From JBAXBF01 sp034429745 (GTDB lineage: Bacteria; Chloroflexota; Anaerolineae; Anaerolineales; DRKV01): a stretch of 62,445 bases of DNA. Location: positions 1-62,445 of the forward strand of contig DAOUFY010000094.1 of NCBI GenBank assembly GCA_034429745.1, read 5' to 3'. The notes under the pieces were generated by a model that was not told where the DNA came from, searched no databases, and saw only the letters and a list, made by a program, of their open reading frames with translations. Below are positions 33,730-43,199 of this stretch, piece after piece; the first letter of the stretch is position 1; every line of letters starts with the position of its first letter. Position numbers and translations under genes: made by a program.

Positions 33730-34677
33730 ATGACCGAAACGACCTTAGATAAACCCAAGCAAACGAACTCCATTGCCAATCTTTGGCATAAGTTTACAGA
33801 CCGCGAAAGGTGGTTGGCATGGGCATTGATTTTGCCGGCATTGATCACAGTGTTTGGCTTGATCATCATACCTATCCTGCGTGCTTTCTGGATGAGCTTG
33901 CACATCATTGACTTAAAACGCCCTGCAATCGGCACCCCTTTCGTAGGTTTAGGAAACTATATTGATATTCTTTCTGGTGGATATTTTTGGGCAGCAGTAG
34001 GGCGTACCTTTTATTTCATGATCATTTCCATAATTATAGAATTAGTGTTGGGTATTGCTATCGCTGTGTTGCTTAACACCCCCTTTAAAGGGCGTACGAT
34101 ACTGAGAACATTGGTGCTTATCCCTTGGGCATTACCCATCACCATTGACGCCATCATGTGGAAGTGGATTTTCAACCCAAATTATGGCGCTTGGAACAGC
34201 TTGCTGCTTCAATTAGGAATTATCTCCTCCTATCGTGCCTGGCTGAGTGATCCGCTCAGTGCGATGCATGTTGTCATTCTCGCTGATGTATGGAAGGTTA
34301 CCCCTTTAGTCATTCTGCTTTCCCTTGCTGCCTTACAGACCATCCCGCACGATTTATACGAAGCGGCTGTCATTGATGGAGCTAACCGAATGCGTTCCTT
34401 CTGGCACATCACCCTGCCCCTTTTAGCCCCCACTTTGATGATAGTTTTGCTCGTCAGAACAATGGATGCCTTTAAAGTATTCGATATTATTTACATCATG
34501 ACAGCTGGGGGTCCCTCTGATGGTACAAAAGTAATCGCCTACTACACTTATGAGAATGCTTTCTCTTACTTGCGCCTTGGTCATGGTGCAGCTCTCGCTT
34601 ATTTAATGACCGTATTTATCGCTATCATGGTCTTCATATACATTAAAATGCTGAAAAAGCGCGAAGTTGAATATTAA
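33730..34677 (+). CDS. Sugar ABC transporter permease (MalF/UgpA type)
   Basis: A 315-residue inner-membrane subunit with six predicted membrane segments and the EAA loop EAAVIDGANRMRSFWHITLP (about 217-236) that contacts the ATPase. ATG 33730 is preferred over the ATG at 33694, because the latter lies inside the intergenic hairpin and would add a polar N-terminus. No ATPase gene is present in this locus; as in many sugar-uptake systems, a shared ATPase encoded elsewhere must power it. Confidence 0.9.
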   Translation: MTETTLDKPKQTNSIANLWHKFTDRERWLAWALILPALITVFGLIIIPILRAFWMSLHIIDLKRPAIGTPFVGLGNYIDILSGGYFWAAVGRTFYFMIISIIIELVLGIAIAVLLNTPFKGRTILRTLVLIPWALPITIDAIMWKWIFNPNYGAWNSLLLQLGIISSYRAWLSDPLSAMHVVILADVWKVTPLVILLSLAALQTIPHDLYEAAVIDGANRMRSFWHITLPLLAPTLMIVLLVRTMDAFKVFDIIYIMTAGGPSDGTKVIAYYTYENAFSYLRLGHGAALAYLMTVFIAIMVFIYIKMLKKREVEY

Positions 34678-34692
34678 GAGAGAGGTACATCT

Positions 34693-35541
34693 GTGTTAAA
34701 AAGAACACCCTTAGAAATGTTTGGAATTTACTGTGCTGCTTTGCTGGTAGCGATTGTTGTCTTAGCCCCTCCTCTTTGGCTGGTTATCTCCAGCATTTCT
34801 ACCCAAAATGAATTGCTGAGCTTACCGGAGCATTGGATCCCCCAAGAACCAACTCTTGATCGCTATTGGGCAATTTTAACCGCAAAGGGAACAGAAGCTG
34901 CAGCCGTTTTTCGCACCTCCATGCTAAATAGTATTATTGTTGCTGCTTGCGTTACCTTGATTTGCATCAGCTTTGGCAGCTTAGCCGCTTATTCATTTGC
35001 CCGGATGAGTTTCGGCGGACAGGAACCTTTCCTTTACATTATGTTGTTCTCTTATATGCTGCCGCCTATTATGATCGTAGTGCCTTTATACACCATCATG
35101 CGCGACCTCAAACTAATGGATACCCTTTGGGGATTAATCATCGTATATTCCGCTCTCATCATGCCCTTTGCTGTGTGGATACTGCGCGGCTATTTTCAAT
35201 CCATCCCCCACGAACTGGAAGACGCCGCCCGAATTGATGGCTGCACTCGCTTGGGTGCCTTGCTGCGCGTTGTTTTGCCTCTTTCAGCACCTGGGCTTGT
35301 AGCTACTTCTTTGTTTTGTTTTCTCGCTTCCTGGGAGGAATTTCTCATTGCACTTATCTTCACCTCCAGCCCGCGCGCCAAAACTATCCCGGTGTCCATT
35401 GCAGAATTTACCGGCAGGCATGCAATTGATTTTGGTATGATGGCAACCGGTGGCGTGATCGCTGCCATACCTCCTATTCTGCTCGCTTTACTCTTCCAGC
35501 GCTATCTTATCAGTGGTTTAACCAGTGGTGCAGTCAAGTAA
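34693..35541 (+). CDS. Sugar ABC transporter permease (MalG/UgpE type)
   Basis: A 282-residue partner permease with six membrane segments and the EAA loop ELEDAARIDGCTRLGALLRV (about 175-194). GTG 34693 is preceded by GAGAGAGG. Together with the previous gene it forms the heterodimeric channel. The C-terminus QRYLISGLTSGAVK is the usual ending for this subunit type. Confidence 0.9.
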   Translation: MLKRTPLEMFGIYCAALLVAIVVLAPPLWLVISSISTQNELLSLPEHWIPQEPTLDRYWAILTAKGTEAAAVFRTSMLNSIIVAACVTLICISFGSLAAYSFARMSFGGQEPFLYIMLFSYMLPPIMIVVPLYTIMRDLKLMDTLWGLIIVYSALIMPFAVWILRGYFQSIPHELEDAARIDGCTRLGALLRVVLPLSAPGLVATSLFCFLASWEEFLIALIFTSSPRAKTIPVSIAEFTGRHAIDFGMMATGGVIAAIPPILLALLFQRYLISGLTSGAVK

Positions 35542-35579
35542 TATCCATCCAATATTTTTATCTATAAGGAGCAAGAATT

Positions 35580-36497
35580 ATGAGCTTTACTTACCAACTC
35601 GCCAAATTTATCGCTTATAAAGATCTTAAGGATTGCGAACGCGTACGCGCTATACCAAAATCTGAAATCACCAAACACTCAAACCCAGCATTTAAAATCC
35701 AAGTGATTGAAGATCAAGGAGAATTTTACGCCGCCTTTGCTACGGATATCGTTACCCGTATTAAGCAAGCATTGGATGAAGGACGGAAATTTGTTGGCAT
35801 TTTTCCAGTTGGACCTATGCCACAATATCCAATTGCAGCGCGTATGATCAACTCCTTAAGAATCCCCATGAAACATGTGCATACATTCAATATGGACGAA
35901 TACGCTGATCAAGATGGCAATACCGCTCCTGCTGACTGGCCTGGCTCGTTTCAGAAAGCAATGATGGAATCTTTCTTTATGCAAATTGATGAAGCTCTGC
36001 GCCCACCATTAGAGCAAATCCATTTTCCCTCACATTGCAATATTAATGATTACGGCAAGATGATTGAGGATTTAGGCGGCGCTGATGTATGTTATGGAGG
36101 TATAGGCTGGTGTGGGCATATTGCCTTTTGGGAAGCCGATTTAGGTTACGAATTTGGTGACGATCTTGAAGCCTATAAAAAGGCAGGCCCTCGCATTGTA
36201 GAGCTCACCCCAATGACCATCATGCAGAATGCGCTCCACTCATTTGGAGGAGACTGGTCATGGGTGCCTCCGAAAGCAGCTACTATAGGCCCAGCCCAAA
36301 TTATCGGCGCTAAATATCGCAGCTTCTGGCTAGATGGCTATATCGGCGGCGGCGTAAGCTGGCAGCGCTTTATAGCACGCTTATGCGCCCACGGACGCGT
36401 CAATACCCTAGTGCCCGGCTCTATCCTGCAAACGGTGCCTGGAACCTACACTATCTATGGTCCGGTTGCTGACAATGTTGAAATACATATGTCCTAA
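35580..36497 (+). CDS. NagB-like sugar-phosphate isomerase with altered active site
   Basis: A 305-residue protein related to glucosamine-6-phosphate deaminase (NagB). FNMDEY keeps the D106 equivalent of NagB D72, and GGIGWCGHIAFWE keeps H180 and E185. The catalytic Asp of the NagB motif GNDGHIAFNE is replaced by C178, and the conserved Asn is Trp. The Lys-bearing NagB phosphate-site motif GSQKAL is not seen. It may therefore act on another sugar phosphate or have another reaction. AAGGAG precedes the ATG. It is the last gene of the uptake operon and ends before a 14-bp hairpin. Confidence 0.75.
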   Translation: MSFTYQLAKFIAYKDLKDCERVRAIPKSEITKHSNPAFKIQVIEDQGEFYAAFATDIVTRIKQALDEGRKFVGIFPVGPMPQYPIAARMINSLRIPMKHVHTFNMDEYADQDGNTAPADWPGSFQKAMMESFFMQIDEALRPPLEQIHFPSHCNINDYGKMIEDLGGADVCYGGIGWCGHIAFWEADLGYEFGDDLEAYKKAGPRIVELTPMTIMQNALHSFGGDWSWVPPKAATIGPAQIIGAKYRSFWLDGYIGGGVSWQRFIARLCAHGRVNTLVPGSILQTVPGTYTIYGPVADNVEIHMS

Positions 36498-36521
36498 ATA
36501 AACCTTTCATTTTTTCCCTCT

Positions 36522-36560
36522 AATCAAACAAGCTGTTTTTAATAAGCAGCTTGTTTGATT
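36522..36560 (+). terminator. Strong hairpin ending the sugar operon
   Basis: A perfect 14-bp inverted repeat, AATCAAACAAGCTG (36522-36535) and CAGCTTGTTTGATT (36547-36560). Only a short T-rich tail follows on either strand, so termination may be partly factor-dependent. The following bases to 36,776 hold no gene or other clear signal. Confidence 0.6.
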
Positions 36561-36776
36561 CTTAATCCAGATTGATTGCCTGTCTTTGAAAACTCTGAGA
36601 ACTCATTTTACGCCTTAAATTCGCCTTCGCATATATCGTTTAGAGCAACCTAGACTCTTTTATTACTGGTTACAAGTAATAACCGCTTCGCTAAAAACGA
36701 ATACAATATATATTTCAATAAAATTGATAACTACCACCACTAATGAGATAAATCCACCTGCAATATCTTTAAATAC

Positions 36777-36806
36777 AAAAAAGCTGGTAAAACATACCAG
36801 CTTTTT
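36777..36806 (-). terminator. Intrinsic terminator of tRNA-Pro
   Basis: AGCTGGTA (36782-36789) pairs with TACCAGCT (36795-36802). On the - strand the stem is followed by a run of six T, giving a good terminator 18 bases beyond the tRNA 3' end. A T run on the + strand makes it potentially bidirectional. Confidence 0.8.
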
Positions 36807-36823
36807 CAAACTTCTCCTCTCAG

Positions 36824-36898
36824 TCGGGGCGGGCGGATTTGAACCGCCGGCCTCACGGACCCGAACCGTGCGCTCTAGCCGGGCTGAGCTACGCCCCG
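36824..36898 (-). tRNA. tRNA-Pro (anticodon CGG)
   Basis: On the - strand: acceptor CGGGGCG/CGCCCCG, D arm TAGCTCAGCCCGGCTAGAGC, anticodon stem CACGG/CCGTG with loop TTCGGGT (anticodon CGG, proline CCG) and T arm GGCGGTTCAAATCCGCC. Discriminator A; CCA not encoded. Followed by an intrinsic terminator. Confidence 0.95.
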
Positions 36899-37062
36899 TA
36901 GCTCTTTCTCTCTTACGATTTATCTTACCATAAGGTGAGATTTTTGTGAAGTGTCTTTTAATTTGCCTCACTTCCCTTGCCTATTTAATAAATTGTCTGA
37001 TACAATTGAATGTGCCTAGTTTAAATGTTTAGTAATAAATTTACTTTTAAAATCACTATGTT

Positions 37063-40000
37063 ATGAATCAAAAAGAAAATCCAACTCTTTCAGCTGAATC
37101 CCCAACATCCCTTTCACACACCGCACATAACACCGCAAAGCATGCACCGAGATTCCACTTGAACCTTTTGCGTGAAATCAACCGCCTGATGATCAGGGTA
37201 CACGATAAACAAACCTTGTTTCAGGCTATTTGCAACGCATTTGTCAATCACGGGAACTACCGCATGGCTTGGATAGGCATTTTAGATGAAACCATCCAGA
37301 AAATTGTGCCAGTAACTTCTGCGGGTTTTATTGATCATTATTTAGATAACATTAACATTGATCTCAAAAATGCTCAACGGTCAGCCGGTCCAACAGCCAT
37401 GGCATTGCGAGAAAAGATGCCCTTCATATGCCAAGATATAGCAAATGATGAACGAATGCTCCCTTGGCGTGAAAATGCCCTAAAACGCGGATACCGTTCC
37501 TCGGCAGCATTCCCCATCATTGTAGAGAACCAAGTGGATGGTGTCCTTTCCGTTTATTCATCTGAAGTTCATGCATTCGACGAAGAGTGTATTGAGCTTA
37601 TTAAGGAGATCTGCGAGAATCTCTCTTTTACTATTGCTTTTATCAACCAAAAAGAAGAAAACCAAGCTGTTTTAGAAGCCTTAAGCCGAAGCGAAGAACG
37701 GTTTCGCAACTTAGTTAATTCTACTGAAGATGTCATCTATACTTTAGATGAAAAACAGCGCCATACAGGCGTGTATGGCAAATGGCTGGAAAAAGCAAAC
37801 CTTACTCCTGAATTCTTCTTGGGTAAGACCTCGCGCGAAATTTTTGGTGCAGAAGGCGCTTCCGTTCATGAACAAGCAAATCAACGCGCCTTAGCTGGCG
37901 AATGGGTTGTCTATGAATGGTCAATCCCATCCCCCGAAGGAGAAATTACTTATCAGACCTCTCTTGCTCCTTTGCATGATGCTGAAGGAAAAATCAGCGG
38001 CATCGTTGGAATTGGTAGAAATATTACTCCATTAAAGCAAGCTGAAGCGGCTCAACTGAAAATACAGCATGAACTATATCGTACCAAAAATTTTCTTGAA
38101 AACCTCATTCAATATGCTAATGCTCCTATTGTCGTCTGGAATTCCAACAGCAACATCACCCTTTTCAACCGCGCTTTTGAACGACTAACTGGCTATAGCC
38201 GCGAGGAAGTTATCGGTAAAAACATTGAGATTCTTTTTCCTACGACAACAAGCCAACAATCCATACAATTCATTCAACATGCTTTAGATGGTGAACAATG
38301 GGAAACTTTGGAAATTCCGATCCTCCGTAAGGATGGAGAGATAAGAATTGTCCTTTGGAATTCAGCAAACATTTATAACGAAGATAAGACTGCCCTAGAA
38401 GGGGTTATAGCTCAAGGGGTGGATATCACAGAACTGAGAAAATTAACTGACGAATTAAAGGAAAAAAATACCCTGCTTCAAGCCCAAAAAGAAGAACTAT
38501 ATGCACAAAACGAAGAACTCATTGCCCAAGAACAAGCTCTTCGCGCGATTGAATCAGATTTGCGCAAACTTAGCGCTGAACTGGAACAACGGGTTAATGA
38601 ACGGACAAAAGAACTTAGCTTAGCTAATGCTGCCTTAGCGCGTGCTGCCCGCATGAAAGATGAATTTCTTGCAAGTATGAGTCACGAATTGCGCACCCCC
38701 TTAACCGCAATTCTGGGGCTTTCTGAAGCTCTTCAGCAAGAAGTCTATGGTCCGCTCAATGAAAAGCAGCGCTCTTCGTTAGTCTCCATTGAAGAAAGCG
38801 GCCGCCACTTGCTATCCCTCATCAATGATATCTTAGATTTATCGAAAATCGAATCTGGCAGAGAAGAACTTGTTTTCAACACGGTAAAAATCGAATCGCT
38901 TTGCAAAGCCTGCCTCCAAATGATTCAGCAGGATGCGCGCAAGAAAAATCTTAAAGTCAACCTGCAATTAGACCCTCAATTTCAATTCATTTATGCTGAT
39001 GAGCGCCGTTTAAAACAAATTATAGTCAACTTGCTTACCAACGCCGTCAAATTCACCCCGCCTGAAGGCTCTATTGGCATTGAAGTAAGTGGAGATGCTC
39101 AAACCAAACAGGCCCGCTTTACTGTTTGGGATACAGGGATCGGTATTGCGAAAGAAGACATTGGCAAACTGTTCCAACCCTTTGTCCAACTCGATTCACG
39201 CCTTTCCCGCGAATACACTGGTACTGGCTTAGGGCTTGCTTTGGTCAGCCGCCTTACTGAAATGCATGGCGGTTCTATCCATCTAGAATCTGAGCTGGGA
39301 AAAGGCAGCCGCTTTTCAGTTGTCTTACCATGGGATGTTGAGAAAGCACAGCAATGCGCCTTCAATGAGGATTTTTCTACCCCATCAACCTCTCGGCTGC
39401 CTTTCCGACATGGCTTAATCATCGAAGATAATGAAGTGTGTGCCTTGCAATTAAAAGACTACCTGCGACAGCTAGATATTCAAAGTACAGTCTCTTATGT
39501 CGGCTCTAACGTCCTCGAGCTAGTTTTATCTCTCAAACCAGATGTGATCCTGCTTGACCTCATTTTACCTGATATCTCCGGCTGGGAAATTATAAAAACG
39601 CTGAAAAGCGACTCGCAAACGAAAACTATTCCTATTATCGTTACAACGGTGATTGATGATCGCAAGAAAGCTTTTCAGCTCGGCGCGGATGCATTTATTT
39701 CTAAACCAATTTCCTTTGCAGATATTCATCGCGCCCTTGCTCTATGTGCACAAAAACAGCAAATACATGAGAAAGAAATCTTAAGCCATTTCCAATCCGG
39801 CAAAAACATTCCTCTGGTGCTTATTGCTGAAGACAATCTCATTTCCCTGCAAACCATAAGTGATTATCTATCCAACATACCCTATCGCATTGTTACTGCA
39901 ATCAACGGCTCTCAAGCCATTGAAAAAGCATTAGAGACGCGTCCCGATATTATCTTAATGGACATTCAAATGCCCCAAATGGACGGATTAGAAGCCATTC

Positions 40001-40182
40001 GGCGCTTACGTTCTATGGAAGCCTTTCAACATACACCGATTATTGCGATTACAGCTCTAGTCATGCCAGGCGATCGGGAGCGCTGTTTAGCCGCCGGCGC
40101 TGACGATTATATGGGAAAACCTTTACGTCTCTCAGAACTTAAGCAAAGGATGGAAAAACTGCTGGTGAAAACCCCCTCATAG
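37063..40182 (+). CDS. Hybrid sensor histidine kinase (GAF-PAS-PAS-HisKA-HATPase-REC-REC)
   Basis: A 1,039-residue soluble kinase. Domains in order: GAF (about 30-195), PAS (210-330), PAS (345-465), coiled coil (465-535), HisKA with phospho-acceptor H541 in MSHELRTPL, HATPase (about 640-760, with LLTNAVKFTP, DTGIGI and GTGLGLALVSRL), and two receiver domains (about 785-900 with ILLDLILPDISGWE, and 925-1035 with ILMDIQMPQMDGLE). No membrane segment, so it senses a cytoplasmic cue through GAF/PAS. Two receivers point to a phosphorelay. No obvious partner is adjacent; the nearest response regulators are at 40,888 and 45,325. Confidence 0.92.
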   Translation: MNQKENPTLSAESPTSLSHTAHNTAKHAPRFHLNLLREINRLMIRVHDKQTLFQAICNAFVNHGNYRMAWIGILDETIQKIVPVTSAGFIDHYLDNINIDLKNAQRSAGPTAMALREKMPFICQDIANDERMLPWRENALKRGYRSSAAFPIIVENQVDGVLSVYSSEVHAFDEECIELIKEICENLSFTIAFINQKEENQAVLEALSRSEERFRNLVNSTEDVIYTLDEKQRHTGVYGKWLEKANLTPEFFLGKTSREIFGAEGASVHEQANQRALAGEWVVYEWSIPSPEGEITYQTSLAPLHDAEGKISGIVGIGRNITPLKQAEAAQLKIQHELYRTKNFLENLIQYANAPIVVWNSNSNITLFNRAFERLTGYSREEVIGKNIEILFPTTTSQQSIQFIQHALDGEQWETLEIPILRKDGEIRIVLWNSANIYNEDKTALEGVIAQGVDITELRKLTDELKEKNTLLQAQKEELYAQNEELIAQEQALRAIESDLRKLSAELEQRVNERTKELSLANAALARAARMKDEFLASMSHELRTPLTAILGLSEALQQEVYGPLNEKQRSSLVSIEESGRHLLSLINDILDLSKIESGREELVFNTVKIESLCKACLQMIQQDARKKNLKVNLQLDPQFQFIYADERRLKQIIVNLLTNAVKFTPPEGSIGIEVSGDAQTKQARFTVWDTGIGIAKEDIGKLFQPFVQLDSRLSREYTGTGLGLALVSRLTEMHGGSIHLESELGKGSRFSVVLPWDVEKAQQCAFNEDFSTPSTSRLPFRHGLIIEDNEVCALQLKDYLRQLDIQSTVSYVGSNVLELVLSLKPDVILLDLILPDISGWEIIKTLKSDSQTKTIPIIVTTVIDDRKKAFQLGADAFISKPISFADIHRALALCAQKQQIHEKEILSHFQSGKNIPLVLIAEDNLISLQTISDYLSNIPYRIVTAINGSQAIEKALETRPDIILMDIQMPQMDGLEAIRRLRSMEAFQHTPIIAITALVMPGDRERCLAAGADDYMGKPLRLSELKQRMEKLLVKTPS

Positions 40183-40190
40183 AATATACT

Positions 40191-40661
40191 TTAATCATCA
40201 TTTAAAGCTATTTCCTCCCCTTCCTCATTAAAGTGATAATAAAAATTTGACTCACTAAGGGCACCCCAATGAACCCCTAAATATTCAAAATTCGCGGCGG
40301 CACTTTCTTCCTCCATTAATAGCTTTGTTATTTTTTCTTCATCAGGAAGGGGGCAATGATTTTCCAACCATTCTTTCACGGAAAGATAATTGATTTGGCA
40401 AAAATGAAAGAGGACAGCCGCGGTTTTACTCGATAACCAGTCTCGGGCTTCTGCCGATAATTCCTCATTTTCAATTTGACAAGCATCGCTCACTGCCTGA
40501 AGCAAAATCATCGCAATAAGAGCTCTCCAGCCTCGATCTGAATCAGTACATGGCGAATCTTTGTTGATGAGAGCGACTCGATCGAGAATGTTCAATAATG
40601 GTGACGCTTCCTGTCGTTCCGGAAAAGATTCAGAAGCCCTATTTCGATTTCTCTTTCCCAT
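40191..40661 (-). CDS. Hypothetical protein under a LexA-like box
   Basis: A 156-residue, acidic, mostly helical cytoplasmic protein starting MGKRNRNRASES; it has a middle part GWRALIAMILLQAVSDACQIENEELSAEARDWL (in pieces) and a very acidic C-terminus. No family recognised. ATG 40661 is chosen over 40718, because the longer start would lie upstream of the transcription start predicted from the promoter. The promoter carries a perfect GAAC-N4-GTTC operator, which suggests DNA-damage control. Similar small acidic proteins sometimes act as inhibitors or DNA mimics, but this is a guess. Confidence 0.55.
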   Translation of the reverse strand: MGKRNRNRASESFPERQEASPLLNILDRVALINKDSPCTDSDRGWRALIAMILLQAVSDACQIENEELSAEARDWLSSKTAAVLFHFCQINYLSVKEWLENHCPLPDEEKITKLLMEEESAAANFEYLGVHWGALSESNFYYHFNEEGEEIALNDD

Positions 40662-40686
40662 GCGGCATGCCCCTTTTTTTCTAATT

Positions 40687-40738
40687 AATAGAACATTAGT
40701 TCTATTTAAGAATAACAAAAGTCAGCTTTCTTTGTCAA
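40687..40738 (-). promoter_or_regulatory. Promoter with LexA-like operator (GAAC-N4-GTTC)
   Basis: On the - strand TTGACA (40738-40733), an 18-base spacer and TATTCT (40714-40709) precede a transcription start near 40,702. The perfect palindrome AATAGAAC-ATTA-GTTCTATT (40687-40706) covers that start. Its core GAAC-N4-GTTC equals the LexA (DinR) consensus known from Gram-positive bacteria. Another dimeric repressor cannot be excluded. Confidence 0.6.
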
Positions 40739-40887
40739 GCATTCATCAGACAAAGATCATGAAATTATTTAAATTAGGAGCGTATTATTAATTATAAAGG
40801 CGTAGAAAAATTCGTTTGCCAGCTTTAACATTACAATAGATCAGAACAGCCCAAAGGGGTAAGAGGATGTTTCTGATAAACCCAGCT

Positions 40888-42096
40888 TTAGGAGACTTTC
40901 TTTACGATGAGAATGGTTACATCATCATACCATCCGCCATTTCCAATATACTCTTTCAATGCTTCTTCTAAGTATCCCATCATCTCTTGAGCTGTGCAAT
41001 CTTTACGCTCAAGCAGTACTTGGCGCAACCTTTCCACGCCAAAGGCTTGAGCATTAGTATTCAATGCGTCAACCACTCCGTCCGTAAAAATACATAAAAA
41101 ATCTCCATTGCATAAGGTAAGTTCATGCTGTTGATATTGACTATCAACTTCCAATCCAAGCGCTTTACCGCTTAGGGGCAATGTCTGCAGCATATTGGAC
41201 TGGCGCGAATAAAAAATGGGCTGCTCATGCCCGGCGTTTACAAAAGAGATTTGTCTGCTGTTCGGTTGAATTTGACACAAAAATAGCGTAATGTATAATC
41301 CCTCTGACGACTCGGTGCACAGTTGCTGATTGGCATGAAAAATCTGATTAGCAGCTTCTTTATAACGGTTTATATTGCTGCGAATGCAATTTCTGGCAAA
41401 CACCATAAACAAAGAAGCTGGCAAGCCTTTTCCAGTAACATCACCCACAACAAAACTGATGCTGCCATTGTACATGGGAATAACATCATAGTAGTCCCCG
41501 GCAATTTCTCGGGCTGGTATCCAAGTAACCGCGAAATCCCATCCAGCTACATGTGGCAACTCTTTGGGCAGCAAGCTGGTTTGGACACGGCGAGCCATTT
41601 TCAATTCGGCTTGGTGCTCAGCAATTCTCTGTTCTAGCAGGTTATTGTATTCCTGTAATTTTTGCAGCAAGAATTTTTCTTGATCGCGCAGCCGCTTTTT
41701 CTCTAATGAAGCCCGAATCCGCGCATTAAGCAGCGTATTGTTGATCGGTTTCAGTAAAAAATCCTCTGCTCCAAGCTCAATGCAACGTACAATCCCATCA
41801 AAATCATCCAGCCCCGAAATGACAATAATCGGAATGTGGCGCCATTCCGCATGTTGGTTGATGATCTCCAGAACCTTAAAACCATCCATCACTGGCATCA
41901 TGATATCAAGCAAAACTAGGTCATAATGATACTTTTCAAGCAATGCTAGAGCTTCTTTCCCATTAGAGGCTTCAAATGTATCAAATCCCTGCTTTTGCAT
42001 TCGCCTTACAAGGAGCATACGATTGTTTTCATTATCGTCAACAATCAGAACACGAGCTGAATTCGCAGATGGTTTGTTCGTATCGTTCGTATTCAT
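40888..42096 (-). CDS. Response regulator with PP2C-type (RsbU/SpoIIE) phosphatase output
   Basis: A 402-residue protein: receiver domain (about 14-130, with VLIVDDN, DLVLLDIMMPVMDG and the LLKPI lysine), a coiled coil (about 135-175) and a SpoIIE-like serine phosphatase domain (about 185-400, with ARRVQTSLLPKELP, IAGDYYDV, VGDVTGKGLPASLFM and CIFTDGVVDALN). Asp residues for two metal ions are present (GDYYD, GDVTG, DGVVD). Such regulators dephosphorylate anti-sigma antagonist proteins and so control a sigma factor by partner switching. No antagonist gene is adjacent. Confidence 0.92.
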   Translation of the reverse strand: MNTNDTNKPSANSARVLIVDDNENNRMLLVRRMQKQGFDTFEASNGKEALALLEKYHYDLVLLDIMMPVMDGFKVLEIINQHAEWRHIPIIVISGLDDFDGIVRCIELGAEDFLLKPINNTLLNARIRASLEKKRLRDQEKFLLQKLQEYNNLLEQRIAEHQAELKMARRVQTSLLPKELPHVAGWDFAVTWIPAREIAGDYYDVIPMYNGSISFVVGDVTGKGLPASLFMVFARNCIRSNINRYKEAANQIFHANQQLCTESSEGLYITLFLCQIQPNSRQISFVNAGHEQPIFYSRQSNMLQTLPLSGKALGLEVDSQYQQHELTLCNGDFLCIFTDGVVDALNTNAQAFGVERLRQVLLERKDCTAQEMMGYLEEALKEYIGNGGWYDDVTILIVKKVS

Positions 42097-42100
42097 TTTT

Positions 42101-43186
42101 TTATGGTGCTAGAAGAAAATGGTTTTTCAAAGTTTGATAAATATAATTTTGCCACAGTGGGATCATTTGATCTTTAGCATATTGATGGCTGGAAAAAGTC
42201 TGAATGATAAAGCGCCCTCCAAAACATGTTGCCAGCGTACCATAAGCGTTTGGCGTATCCGGCTTGCGGCTGAATAATATCGTTGCATTTCCTGAACTGC
42301 TCGCTTTGAGCACATCTCCAAGATCACCTTTTAAATCCCAATAATTCATCACTTTATACAGCTCAATTCGGTTTGGCTCAGTGAGAACAGGATGATCCGG
42401 GTTAGGGGTATAAAATATTTGCAATTCATAGCGCAGATCATAAAGGTCGCCTTGATAAGTTAAGCCGCATTTATCAAACAAGTCTGTACTTTCTTTATCC
42501 TTTATCGTATCTAAATTCCATGTTTCAAGTATTACAGCTCCCCCCTGTTCAAGGCTTTGCTGAAAAAAAGTAAAAAATTCTCCTTTTATACTATTATGGA
42601 TCGAGCGCGACTCATCCGCGGCGATAATTAAATCCCAATCTTTCCCATCTTCTGCTTTATTTATTAAGCGTTTTTTAAACTCACCAAGCATGTCTTTTGT
42701 ATCCGTATAGGAAAGACCAAGTTCATCTAGGGCTTCCTTTACATCACGCTGTGTATTATACACCCCTGCCATATCCTCAAACAGCAAAATGTGGGCTGAA
42801 AAAATCTCTTTTTGCATATCAATAACACGGGTAGGTGTTGGTGTCGGCAAAGGAGATGGCACAGAGGGGACTGGAGGAATGGTTGCTGTGATAAACTTTT
42901 GAGCCTCGATCCACTGTTGATAGACACTGGTAAGCTGCATAGATTGTTCAGCAGCTTGGGTTTGTTGAATAATTAATTGCTTTGCCTTTTGGGTAAGTTC
43001 AAGGCTTTGTACAGCAATCGTTGGTTCTAGTTCCTCTTCGGATTTTAATTTAATCAGCGTTGCCTGCTCACTAAGCGCAGATTGGGTCTCTATTAAAGAG
43101 CGATCACTTTGCGCACAAGCCCAACTCAATACTATGCAAGGTAATATCACCAACAAAAAAGTGAACTTGGAATAGCGCTTGATCAT
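42101..43186 (-). CDS. Putative lipoprotein with coiled coil and Thr-Pro linker
   Basis: A 361-residue exported protein from ATG 43186 (GTG 43198 would add four residues). The signal peptide ends at a lipobox-like LSWAC. A helical region (about 30-105) and a linker with PSPLPTPTPTR (about 110-122) lead to an alpha/beta domain of about 230 residues (DWDLIIAADESR, GGAVILETWNLD, GTLATCFGGRFIIQTF). The alpha/beta part reads like a Rossmann-type or amidotransferase-like fold with no clear catalytic triad. Function unknown. The gene follows tyrS by only a few bases, so they may be co-transcribed. Confidence 0.65.
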   Translation of the reverse strand: MIKRYSKFTFLLVILPCIVLSWACAQSDRSLIETQSALSEQATLIKLKSEEELEPTIAVQSLELTQKAKQLIIQQTQAAEQSMQLTSVYQQWIEAQKFITATIPPVPSVPSPLPTPTPTRVIDMQKEIFSAHILLFEDMAGVYNTQRDVKEALDELGLSYTDTKDMLGEFKKRLINKAEDGKDWDLIIAADESRSIHNSIKGEFFTFFQQSLEQGGAVILETWNLDTIKDKESTDLFDKCGLTYQGDLYDLRYELQIFYTPNPDHPVLTEPNRIELYKVMNYWDLKGDLGDVLKASSSGNATILFSRKPDTPNAYGTLATCFGGRFIIQTFSSHQYAKDQMIPLWQNYIYQTLKNHFLLAP

Positions 43187-43199
43187 GAAGCTCAACACA

